This document shows positions 8,525 through 15,143 of a stretch of DNA of 64,000 bases, in pieces. Location: positions 5,022,001 to 5,086,000 of the forward strand of contig NZ_CP018937.1 of the NCBI RefSeq assembly GCF_002849695.1, written 5' to 3'. The position numbers and the translations under genes were made by a program. The number at the start of each line of letters is the position of its first letter. Positions within the stretch are counted from its first letter, which is position 1. The notes beneath the pieces were generated by a model. It was given only the letters and a program-made list of their open reading frames with translations. It searched no databases and had not been told where the DNA came from. The stretch comes from Bacteroides fragilis (lineage in GTDB: Bacteria; Bacteroidota; Bacteroidia; Bacteroidales; Bacteroidaceae).

Positions 8525-8569
8525 CAATGTGGTAATTATCACAGAACGATACACTAATAATTAATGATT

Positions 8570-8734
8570 ATGACAAAAGTAGATTTAAACCAGATGTGCC
8601 GAGAATACCAACAAGTATTAGTAATGAGTGAAGCAGAAGTATTCGCCATGTACGAAGAAAGCAAGTCAGAGTGTATCGCTTCTTATGAGGCAGAAATCGA
8701 CTTTTGGGAAAATTATTTCGGGTATAAATACTAA
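8570..8734 (+). CDS. Small phage protein, 54 residues
   Basis: Starts MTKVDLNQMCREYQ and ends WENYFGYKY. It is acidic and probably helical, with no recognised domain. It is the first gene after the repressed rightward promoter, with an ATG about 39 bases after the predicted RNA start and a 14-base gap to the next gene. First genes of such operons often encode anti-repressors or other lysogeny-switch factors, but nothing in the sequence proves this. Confidence 0.6.
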   Translation: MTKVDLNQMCREYQQVLVMSEAEVFAMYEESKSECIASYEAEIDFWENYFGYKY

Positions 8735-8748
8735 TAAAATATACGATT

Positions 8749-9072
8749 ATGGCAACAAATTTCAAAAATCAAATGAGTGAGTTAATGAAGCAAGCTTGGA
8801 TGCTTGTAAAGGTGTACGGCTTCTCAATGGCTGAGGCTATGAAGAAAGCTTGGCAAGTTCTGAAACTGAAAGCCGCTTTGAAGAAGGGTGTAGTAAAGTT
8901 CTACTACCAAAAGCTGAACGGTGAAATCCGTACTGCATGGGGAACTTTGAAAGAAGGTCTAATACCCGAAACAAAGGGTACAGACCGCAAAAAGAATGAG
9001 AGCCTTATAACTTACTACGATAATGAAAAAGCCTCTTATAGAAGCTTCAAAGTAGCAAATTTAATCGGATAA
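8749..9072 (+). CDS. WYL_2/DUF2693-like SH3-fold protein
   Basis: A 107-residue protein. The N-terminal half is helical with repeated Met/Trp/Ala turns (MKQAWMLVKVYGFSMAEAMK). The C-terminal half, GVVKFYYQKLNGEIRTAWGT then SLITYYDNEKASYRSFKVAN, matches the small Sm/SH3-like barrel called DUF2693 or WYL_2, common in Bacteroides phages and mobile elements. The barrel may bind nucleic acid or a regulator; the actual role is unknown. Second gene of the rightward operon. Confidence 0.7.
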   Translation: MATNFKNQMSELMKQAWMLVKVYGFSMAEAMKKAWQVLKLKAALKKGVVKFYYQKLNGEIRTAWGTLKEGLIPETKGTDRKKNESLITYYDNEKASYRSFKVANLIG

Positions 9073-9126
9073 TTAACCCGGTGGGGGTGCGCATTACGCT
9101 CACTCCTGCCACAAAGATATAAAACT

Positions 9127-9396
9127 ATGTATTTTCCATTAGAGATTAACGAACAGATTGCGGATATGATAAGAACTGCTACCGAATTGTATTCACAAGT
9201 CAATGACCACATTAAGAGTAAAGGATATAAGGCTGGCGAGTTTCCCGGTAATGTATTGGGAGACATGAGCGACAAGGTTTGCAAAATGATAACCGATTTA
9301 GGCGATGTAGTCGGGCGTGACATTATCAACCAAGCATTTGATGAAGAAGAAAAAAGAAGTACTAACCTAAACCCTGAAAGCCATGTTTCTGAATGA
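9127..9396 (+). CDS. Hypothetical phage protein, 89 residues
   Basis: No recognised family. The sequence is mainly helical and acidic, starting MYFPLEINEQIADMIRTATE and ending in a charged tail (FDEEEKRSTNLNP). It overlaps the next gene by 14 bases in a different frame, which shows tight packing in an early phage operon. A short GC-rich stretch at 9078-9110 precedes it. Confidence 0.6.
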   Translation: MYFPLEINEQIADMIRTATELYSQVNDHIKSKGYKAGEFPGNVLGDMSDKVCKMITDLGDVVGRDIINQAFDEEEKRSTNLNPESHVSE

Positions 9397-9595
9397 AGAG
9401 GCCCAACGTTTGATAAACGAGTTAAGAGATAATAGCGTAAATGATTATAAAGCCTTGATCTGTGATGCAATGTCTATCATTATGTTCATGTATCAAATGC
9501 ACGCCTCAGAAAAAGAGCAAAAGATGCTTGCTGATGCTATTGATACACTATCTAACTACAATCAATTGATAACCGCATTATCAAAAGAGAGATGA
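9383..9595 (+). CDS. Hypothetical phage protein, 70 residues
   Basis: No recognised family. A compact helical protein (MFLNEEAQRLINELRDNS) with a Met-rich centre (AMSIIMFMYQMHA). It overlaps its upstream neighbour by 14 bases and its downstream neighbour by ATGA, so all three are probably translated together. Confidence 0.6.
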   Translation: MFLNEEAQRLINELRDNSVNDYKALICDAMSIIMFMYQMHASEKEQKMLADAIDTLSNYNQLITALSKER

Positions 9596-9825
9596 AAGTG
9601 TTATTTAATGGAGCCGACTATGAAGCACAATCGGTAAAAAGCATTGCACTGAATGACATCGTTTGCCTTAATGGAATAACCGGCTATGTAGATGCTATCC
9701 TGGGTGAGTTCATTGTTTTGATTGATGAAGCAAATAAAAACCATTATATTGCGATATGTGGCATAGAATCAGCCTTCATGCTTCATAAGTTCAGAGAAGT
9801 AAATCACGCAAGTATTGAGCTATGA
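9592..9825 (+). CDS. Hypothetical phage protein, 77 residues
   Basis: No recognised family. The alternation of hydrophobic and polar residues (VKSIALNDIVCLNGITGYVD) suggests a small beta-barrel. It starts in an ATGA overlap with the preceding gene and ends in an ATGA overlap with the next. Confidence 0.6.
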   Translation: MKVLFNGADYEAQSVKSIALNDIVCLNGITGYVDAILGEFIVLIDEANKNHYIAICGIESAFMLHKFREVNHASIEL

Positions 9826-9959
9826 AACGATATATCTTTTTGCTGGTAGTAGGTATTATCCTGCTACTGGCAACTAACAGCGAATATTGTTTGAGTAATA
9901 TAATCGGGCTGGCAATGATGTATGTTGCTTGCCACAAATTAAATATATTTTATGAGTAA
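9822..9959 (+). CDS. Small membrane protein, 45 residues
   Basis: It begins MKRYIFLLVVGIILLLATNS, a positively charged start followed by a strong transmembrane helix; a second hydrophobic stretch (IIGLAMMYVACHKL) could form another helix. The start is in an ATGA overlap with the preceding gene and the end overlaps the next gene by eight bases. The function is unknown. Confidence 0.55.
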   Translation: MKRYIFLLVVGIILLLATNSEYCLSNIIGLAMMYVACHKLNIFYE

Positions 9960-10170
9960 AGCAGTAGTAAATGAAGCCGTACAAGAATGGGTAAGCCGTT
10001 TCGGTCCTAATGATGAAGATAGATTGATAGAACAAGCGACCATAGGTAAGACTATGGCGTTTATTGTACTCCAGTCTGCATGCGGATATTTGGATAAAGA
10101 AGAGGCTTTCGGACTTCTTACCAGTCTAAGTACTTACATGGAATTATTATCAAAAGTAGAACCAAAGTAA
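9952..10170 (+). CDS. Hypothetical phage protein, paralogue of the next gene
   Basis: 72 residues, helical. It shares its length, its start (MSK), a W-x-x-RF motif near residues 13-17 and a following ER/DR-L-x-x-Q pattern with the gene at 10179. The two therefore look like an old tandem duplication. No family is recognised. Confidence 0.6.
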   Translation: MSKAVVNEAVQEWVSRFGPNDEDRLIEQATIGKTMAFIVLQSACGYLDKEEAFGLLTSLSTYMELLSKVEPK

Positions 10171-10178
10171 TAAATGTT

Positions 10179-10397
10179 ATGAGTAAAGTTAAAGTAGAAG
10201 TGTCCGAAAGTGCAAAAGGTTGGATCGAACGCTTTCAATGTAAAGATGATGCAAATAAAGAAAGAACAGCCATACAGAGAATTATTTCTTATGTTATTGA
10301 TAATTGGGTAGGTGAATTTATATCTGATGCAGATGCCAAAGATATGCTTACCACGCTAAACAATGCGGACAACATAATAAAATCATTAGGAGAATAA
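10179..10397 (+). CDS. Hypothetical phage protein, paralogue of the previous gene
   Basis: 72 residues, starting MSKVKVEVSESAKGWIERF. It aligns along its length with the upstream gene: SKxxVxxxxxxWxxRF, an acidic turn, then a helix with an IS/AF-V/I-I core. It ends seven bases before a hairpin, so this may be the end of the main early transcript. Function unknown. Confidence 0.6.
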   Translation: MSKVKVEVSESAKGWIERFQCKDDANKERTAIQRIISYVIDNWVGEFISDADAKDMLTTLNNADNIIKSLGE

Positions 10398-10403
10398 CCA
10401 GTG

Positions 10404-10424
10404 CCCGGTACAAATGTTACCGGG
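10404..10424 (+). terminator. Hairpin after the small-gene run
   Basis: CCCGGTA (10404-10410) and TACCGGG (10418-10424) form a perfect 7-base stem with a 7-base loop, followed by TTAATTC. The T-run is weak, so it may attenuate rather than stop transcription into the ASCH-like gene. Confidence 0.5.
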
Positions 10425-10455
10425 TTAATTCATATATTTACGGACTAATACAATT

Positions 10456-10853
10456 ATGAACAAAGAAGAAACTCTTTATCTGCCTATCAAGCAGGTTTAT
10501 TTTGATGAGATCATTGCCGGTACGAAGAAAGCCGAATACAGAGAAATCAAAGAAGGTATCACCGCCAAGCGGTACTTGCTGAAAGATGCAAGCGGCAAAT
10601 ATATGCTCAATCCCGAAGTAACAAATCGGGTAAAGAATATTTCATTGATGATTACAACAACGGCAACTTTCCGTTCATGCCGAAGAAATATAAGTACCTG
10701 GCATTGGCAGTCGGTTACGCAAAAGAACGTGATACTGCGATAGTCGAAGTTACCGGATATTCTTTTGAACCTCACTTGATTCGCTGCAATCTTTATGCGT
10801 TCTGGGCGATAGTATATCATTTGGGTGAAGTCATAGAGGTGCATCGAAAGTGA
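10456..10853 (+). pseudogene. ASCH/PUA-like domain gene split by a -1 frameshift
   Basis: The first part, MNKEETLYLPIKQVYFDEII and AGTKKAEYREIKEG, is the usual start of small ASCH (PUA-like) proteins, which are thought to bind RNA or modified nucleosides. After NPEVTNR near 10629 the frame fails. Reading one base back gives a long natural continuation, GKEYFIDDYNNGNFPFMPKK through GYAKERDTAIVEVTGYSF to YHLGEVIEVHRK, ending with TGA at 10851-10853. The break is at CGGGT, where one extra G would restore the frame, so a single-base loss in a short G-run is the simplest cause. In the current frame the protein would end at 10743 after 95 residues. Confidence 0.75.
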
Positions 10854-10894
10854 TTTCTCTGCGCTTATTCTGCGTTAAAGCAATTAAATCAAGT

Positions 10895-11205
10895 GTCATA
10901 CGTGCGTGTGCATAGGCGTAATTAAGTGAATTATCTGATGTGTTCACATGCGCATGTACACGCATGTGCGCAAATGGTCGAGAATGTTACATTTTACACA
11001 GTCCATACACGCACGTGCGCAAAGAGAACTAAAGAATCTGAACCATTAAAAACGTGCGTGCGTGGAACTGGAAAAACGAGCGAAACAATTGATTTTTACC
11101 AATGTGCTTCTTTGCACTTTGGCTTTCGTCTGCTGGAACTCCTTCCGGCAGAAATCGGATAGTATAATGTACTATTGGCAGAAATCACATTTACGCACGT
11201 ATGAT
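10895..11205. repeat. Iteron-like cluster of ACGTGCG / GCATGTGCGC repeats
   Basis: Within about 310 non-coding bases, short GC-rich, partly palindromic words recur in an AT-rich background: ACGTGCGTG (near 10900 and 11052), ACACGCATGTGCGCAAA (from 10959) and ACACGCACGTGCGCAAA (from 11008), CACATGCGCATG (from 10945), and ACGCACGT (near 11193). A second pair, GGCAGAAATC, occurs near 11147 and 11178. No protein-like frame is present. These could be binding sites for a replication, partition or recombination protein at the prophage end. Confidence 0.5.
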
Positions 11206-11249
11206 AGTGGAAAAACCTTCTAAGTATATTGTAGATGGGGTGATGGAAA

Positions 11250-11276
11250 AGGAGTGAGGATTTCTCCAGCACTCCT
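11250..11276. repeat. Stem-loop in the prophage end region
   Basis: AGGAGTG (11250-11256) pairs with CACTCCT (11270-11276), and inside it GGA pairs with TCC around TTTC, giving a compact stem of about ten pairs. There is no T-run. The surrounding sequence 11205-11389 holds no gene that I can support. Confidence 0.4.
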
Positions 11277-11389
11277 AATCGGATTTAAAAGCCATGCCGG
11301 ACACTTCCGATGGCATTTGATGCAAAGATAAAAAGAAAGAAGTAATCCGTCACCGGAATACCCCTTATTTTTATTTTATTGGTGTTTTA

Positions 11390-11411
11390 CCGAACAAAAA
11401 CCGAACAAAAA
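11390..11411. repeat. Tandem CCGAACAAAAA repeat beside the tRNAs
   Basis: Two perfect head-to-tail copies of an 11-base unit (11390-11400 and 11401-11411), immediately next to the tRNA-Pro terminator. It lies at the likely junction of prophage and chromosome and could be an integrase arm-type site or part of the attachment region. This cannot be settled without the other prophage end. Confidence 0.4.
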
Positions 11412-11439
11412 AGGTCTAACTTCTTGAAAGTCAGACCTT
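11411..11439 (-). terminator. Terminator of the tRNA-Phe/tRNA-Pro transcript
   Basis: Read on the minus strand, AAGGTCTGACTT pairs with AAGTTAGACCTT around a 5-base loop, followed by TTTTTT. It starts six bases after the tRNA-Pro 3' end. Confidence 0.8.
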
Positions 11440-11444
11440 ACATG

Positions 11445-11517
11445 TCGGAATGAGGCGACTCGAACGCCCGACCCCTACGTCCCGAACGTAGTGCGCTACC
11501 AACTGCGCTACATTCCG
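11445..11517 (-). tRNA. tRNA-Pro (anticodon CGG)
   Basis: On the minus strand a full cloverleaf is present: acceptor CGGAATG paired with CATTCCG and discriminator A; D arm GCGC...GCGC; anticodon stem CTACG/CGTAG around TTCGGGA, giving anticodon CGG; T arm GGGCG-TTCGAGT-CGCCT. CCA is not encoded. It reads Pro codon CCG. It is the downstream member of a two-tRNA unit, with its 3' end facing the prophage, as expected for an integration target. Confidence 0.93.
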
Positions 11518-11529
11518 CTATCTGCAAAG

Positions 11530-11602
11530 TGGTGCCACCAGGAATCGAACCGGGGACACAAGGATTTTCAGTCCTTTGCTCTACCAACTGAGCTATGGCA
11601 CC
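11530..11602 (-). tRNA. tRNA-Phe (anticodon GAA)
   Basis: On the minus strand the acceptor GGTGCCA pairs with TGGCACC, the D arm is GCTC...GAGC, the anticodon stem AAGGA/TCCTT surrounds CTGAAAA with anticodon GAA, and the T arm is CCCGG-TTCGATT-CCTGG. CCA is not encoded. It lies 12 bases upstream of tRNA-Pro and is transcribed with it. Confidence 0.94.
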
Positions 11603-11618
11603 TTTGTGATTGCGGGTG

Positions 11619-11649
11619 CAAAGATAGGTATAATTTTTAATACTGCAAT
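11619..11649 (-). promoter_or_regulatory. Promoter of the tRNA-Phe/tRNA-Pro unit
   Basis: On the minus strand, ATTG (11649-11646) and TATCTTTG (11626-11619) are 19 bases apart. The RNA start is predicted near 11612, ten bases before mature tRNA-Phe. Confidence 0.7.
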
Positions 11650-12006
11650 AGTTTGGCAAAGAAAATATAAAATATTTGCTCAAACGAGGTGAAGAGCATC
11701 TTTTTCTTCCGGATTTTAAGATGGATATAATATACATTTCTGATGAAAATGACATTAATTGATACGTTTCTATACATAGGACAGGGCGTTAATTGGGGAC
11801 ATAATCTGCCATCTGTATACTCTCCTTATTTATTAGGAGGAAAGTTTTTTTTAAATGTAGTCATTTTCAGTAAAATAAAGGTTTGTTCTTATAACATGAA
11901 TAACGCTATTTCCTTATCTTTACGGCAAAATCATGTGGGGTGGGATTGCTGCCGGCATGTTCAAAGCAAAACAAACAAAATAAATAAGATCTCCAGTTAG
12001 AAGCAT
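11650..12006. other. Intergenic region before the histidine kinase
   Basis: AT-rich, without a convincing gene. TATCTTTA at 11915-11922 is close to a -7 element, but no -33 element at proper distance is visible. This is presumably where the histidine kinase promoter lies. Confidence 0.4.
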
Positions 12007-13236
12007 ATGATGACTTATATTGTTATTGGTATCCTTTTTGCCATTATCCTACTTATCTGTATCAAATATTGGTATTTGTGTAGCAAGCTGAATCTGCAAA
12101 AAAACGAATGGATGGCTCATATAAAAGAATCAGATACTATTTTACATAGTATGAATGCTTGTTTTATGTTGGTAGATCGTGATTTTGTGGTGTTAAGAAC
12201 CAATTATTATGACTTGAACGGAATTCCTGGAGAGCCTGTTTCCAATAGGGTCGGTGATTTGTTGAAGTGTAAAAATGCGGTTCGGAGTGAAGGGTGCGGA
12301 GCGCATCATAATTGTGGAAGTTGTATGGTTCGTTATACCATTGAAAATGCGTTTTGCCATAAAAAAGGTTTTAGTAAATTGGAGGCATCCATGCGGCTGT
12401 TCAGTCCGGACCATCAGCATATTATTCCTTGTGATGTATCTGTTTCCGGAACTTATCTGACTGATGGAGATCAGGAACAAATGTTGCTCACGATCTATGA
12501 TATTACTGAGTTGAAAAACACTCAACGGCTACTAAGCATTGAAAAAGAAAATGCTGTCTCCGCCGAAAAACTGAAATCTGCTTTTATTGCTAATATGAGT
12601 CATGAGATCCGCACTCCGTTGAATGCGATTATCGGCTTTTCCGGTCTGCTGGCTTCTGCGGATGATGACGCGGAAAAGAAGATGTACCTGGACATTGTGG
12701 CAGAAAACAACCATCGTTTATTGCAGATTGTGACAGATGTACTTGACCTCTCTAAAATAGAGTCGGGCAGTCTGGATTTTCACTATTCCCGATTTGATGT
12801 GAACGATTTGTTGTGTGGCTTGCATGGTATCCTGGAGATTCGTCTGAAAGATAACCCCGATATAAAATTGGTTTGTGAAGCAGGAACAGATGAATGGATG
12901 ATTTATTCCGAACAGCAGCGTATCGTACAGATATTAACAAATCTGGTGCATAATGCGATAAAGTTTACCCAGAATGGGGAAGTCCGTTTCGGGTGTCGTC
13001 CCCACGGAGAGACTGATGTTTATTTTTATGTTTCCGATACCGGCATAGGTATTCCTGTGGGGGAGCAAGATAAAATATTCGATAGGTTTACTAAATTGGA
13101 TCATGAAGTGCCCGGAACGGGATTGGGGTTGACCCTTTCACAAACCATTGTACAGAGTCTGGGCGGTGAGATAGGGGTAGAATCGGAGGTCACAAAAGGT
13201 TCCACTTTTTGGTTTACTCTTCCTTTGACATCCTGA
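12007..13236 (+). CDS. Membrane-bound PAS sensor histidine kinase (orphan)
   Basis: 409 residues. Residues 4-24 form one membrane helix. A PAS-like sensor follows (about 45-170) with a cysteine cluster: Cys88, Cys97, Cys103, Cys106 and Cys117, including GCGAHHNCGSC. The kinase core is complete: H-box SHEIRTPLNAIIGFS with phospho-acceptor His199, N-box VHNAIKFTQNGE, G1 box SDTGIGIP, F-box and G2 box GTGLGLTLS. There is no receiver domain and no neighbouring response regulator, so the partner is elsewhere. The four or five cysteines suggest sensing of redox state or binding of a metal or cofactor; that is inference. A strong hairpin ends the gene. Confidence 0.88.
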   Translation: MMTYIVIGILFAIILLICIKYWYLCSKLNLQKNEWMAHIKESDTILHSMNACFMLVDRDFVVLRTNYYDLNGIPGEPVSNRVGDLLKCKNAVRSEGCGAHHNCGSCMVRYTIENAFCHKKGFSKLEASMRLFSPDHQHIIPCDVSVSGTYLTDGDQEQMLLTIYDITELKNTQRLLSIEKENAVSAEKLKSAFIANMSHEIRTPLNAIIGFSGLLASADDDAEKKMYLDIVAENNHRLLQIVTDVLDLSKIESGSLDFHYSRFDVNDLLCGLHGILEIRLKDNPDIKLVCEAGTDEWMIYSEQQRIVQILTNLVHNAIKFTQNGEVRFGCRPHGETDVYFYVSDTGIGIPVGEQDKIFDRFTKLDHEVPGTGLGLTLSQTIVQSLGGEIGVESEVTKGSTFWFTLPLTS

Positions 13237-13255
13237 ATGGTTTCTCCAAAGAAAT

Positions 13256-13306
13256 AAGAGGTTGTATCCGGTAGAATTTAGATTAAATCTCCGGATACAA
13301 CCTCTT
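13256..13306. terminator. Bidirectional terminator between kinase and gadC
   Basis: AAGAGGTTGTATCCGG (from 13256) pairs with CCGGATACAACCTCTT (to 13306) around a 19-base loop, a 16-pair stem. T-rich sequence follows on the plus side. It serves the convergent histidine kinase and gadC genes. Confidence 0.85.
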
Positions 13307-13338
13307 TCATTCAGGTAGATAGATATTTCCTTTTAACT

Positions 13339-14925
13339 TTACTTTTGCGGAGTGTCCTTATCAGAAGGAGCAGAACCTGCTGACGGTGCAGAAGTAGTGC
13401 TGGTGGAAGTGTTAGCACCGCTTACAGCCGGACCGGATACTGTTGCAGTAACGGGAGCTGCTTGTGGTTTGGCTTGTGCTTCCCAGTGGAAGGGTTCAAA
13501 AGTACTGTTGGGGTCGGCCCATGATGGTTTCTTTGCTGCGTAGATGATGAACGGAGCAATCACTACGATCAGTGCGCCGATGATCAATACAGAAAACCAT
13601 ACAGTGTTGCTGCCGGTAGAGATTTGGCTGGGCGGAATGAAGCTGAGGATGAATGCCAGCAATGAGCCAAGGAAGCCCAGACCGCCTACAATCCACATTA
13701 AACTATTACCCTTCTTACCGATACGGAACGGACGGTTGGCCTTCTTCATGTTATAGCGCAGATAGATGGCACCGGAGAACATAAGCAAGTACATCACCAG
13801 ATAAAGAATAACTGTCAATTGTGACAAAATCTGATAGAAACTCTGTACGGAAGGCATAACCACAAACAAAAGGCTCAATACGGTAACAGCACCACCCTGA
13901 ACGAACAGAATGTTTTTCTGTACACCCAGTTTGTTGGTCTTCTGGAAGAACGGGGGCATATAACCGGCCTTACCTACGGCAAAGATACCTTTTGACGGAC
14001 CGGCAACCCATGTCAATACACCTGCCAACACACCAAATGCAAGGGCGATGGCGATGATTGGTGATAACCAGGAGGCATGGATATATCTGAAGTAATTATC
14101 GAAACCTACAAGTAAACTCTGTGTCAGGTTAATGTCTTTTGCCGGGATGATGATACCCAGTGAGAAAGTTCCTAAAACGAAGATAATAACTGTGATCAAA
14201 GCACCGATGAATACGGCCTTAGGATAGTTCTTTGAAGGGTTTTGCATGTCTTTCACATGAATGCCGCCCATCTCCATTCCGGCATAAAACAAGAAGATAC
14301 TGGCAGCCAGTACAACATTATCAAAGTTTGTGAGATCCGGGAAAAAACTGCTGTGGAAATCCAAATTGGAATGTCCTCCTGTTGCTAAATAAGCGATGCC
14401 GAGAATAATTAAAAGAGCTGCAGGAATAATAGTTCCTACAAGTCCGCCAACTTTCGCTACTTTACCAACCCATCCCATACCCTTGAGAGAGATGAATGTG
14501 GCTAACCAATAGATGATTAAAACAACGATTAAGGTGTAAATCTTATTGCTGGCTAACGTCATATCGTGTGCGTCATTCGTTCCGATAAAAGCTATGGAAA
14601 CAGCACCAAAGGTGAGCACTGTAGGATACCAGATGGTACTTTCAATCCATTGTAACCAGATGGCAAGGAATCCTAATTTTTTTCCGTATGCTTCGCCTAC
14701 CCAACGGAACACACCACCTTGTTTGTCTTGGAACATGGCAGCCAATTCCGCCGCAACGAGTGATGTCGGAATAAGGAATACGATAGCTGCGAAAAGATAA
14801 TAGAAGGCCGAACTCATTCCATATACGGCCTCGGCAGGAAGTCCACGTAGGGATACTACTGCCGTTACGTTCATGATCGCCAGGGTGAATACCCCTAGTT
14901 TCACTGCTTGTTTAATATTTGCCAT
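13339..14925 (-). CDS. gadC: Glutamate:GABA antiporter GadC (APC family)
   Basis: 528 residues with about twelve hydrophobic segments. The opening KQAVKLGVFTLAIMNVTAVV then SLRGLPAEAVYGMSSAFYYL is the typical GadC/YjeM-type first helix with its broken substrate-binding loop. GadC swaps external glutamate for internal GABA and, with glutamate decarboxylase, uses up protons, giving acid resistance. The last 45 residues are a Pro/Ala/Ser/Thr-rich tail (TATVSGPAVSGANTSTSTTS), longer and less structured than the C-plug of E. coli GadC. It is divergent from a K+-channel-like gene, a pairing also known from Bacteroides acid-resistance loci; no decarboxylase gene lies in the window. Confidence 0.88.
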   Translation of the reverse strand: MANIKQAVKLGVFTLAIMNVTAVVSLRGLPAEAVYGMSSAFYYLFAAIVFLIPTSLVAAELAAMFQDKQGGVFRWVGEAYGKKLGFLAIWLQWIESTIWYPTVLTFGAVSIAFIGTNDAHDMTLASNKIYTLIVVLIIYWLATFISLKGMGWVGKVAKVGGLVGTIIPAALLIILGIAYLATGGHSNLDFHSSFFPDLTNFDNVVLAASIFLFYAGMEMGGIHVKDMQNPSKNYPKAVFIGALITVIIFVLGTFSLGIIIPAKDINLTQSLLVGFDNYFRYIHASWLSPIIAIALAFGVLAGVLTWVAGPSKGIFAVGKAGYMPPFFQKTNKLGVQKNILFVQGGAVTVLSLLFVVMPSVQSFYQILSQLTVILYLVMYLLMFSGAIYLRYNMKKANRPFRIGKKGNSLMWIVGGLGFLGSLLAFILSFIPPSQISTGSNTVWFSVLIIGALIVVIAPFIIYAAKKPSWADPNSTFEPFHWEAQAKPQAAPVTATVSGPAVSGANTSTSTTSAPSAGSAPSDKDTPQK

Positions 14926-15143
14926 AAGTTAAGGTTTTAAGTGAAAAATATTTTTAAGTCAGTGTCTATAACAACGTTTAACGTAAGATGTTTCAGTTTA
15001 CTAACGTCAAACTTGGTTAATTAACATCGGCCAAGAGTGAGAAAACCGGTTTTCCTCCTGATCTTGATTCGATATCAAACAAATCGTGTATGACTCTTGT
15101 TCCTTTTGCATAATTAAAAATAACCCATAAAATATCAGTGCTT

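Larger units (their letters stand above)
8394..8552. promoter_or_regulatory. Operator cluster: five GTATCGT-type repeats
   Basis: Direct copies on the plus strand: GTATCGT at 8394-8400, GTATCGC at 8428-8434 and GTATCGT at 8461-8467. Inverted copies (ACGATAC): 8513-8519 and 8546-8552. Starts are 34 and 33 bases apart among the first three and 33 apart for the last two, close to three helical turns. The first two lie by the leftward -7 element and the fourth overlaps the rightward -7 box. This arrangement would let one regulator control both divergent promoters. Confidence 0.7.

Noticed and set aside
8387..8554. N-terminal extension of the XRE regulator
   Set aside because: The extension is read from the operator and promoter region, and the HTH family starts at the ATG at 8386.
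10620..10640. Programmed -1 frameshift in the ASCH-like gene
   Set aside because: No slippery heptamer or clear downstream structure is seen; a one-base loss in a G-run is simpler.
11743..12000. 85-residue frame before the histidine kinase
   Set aside because: Composition is not protein-like, no family is recognised, and it covers the expected promoter region of the kinase gene.
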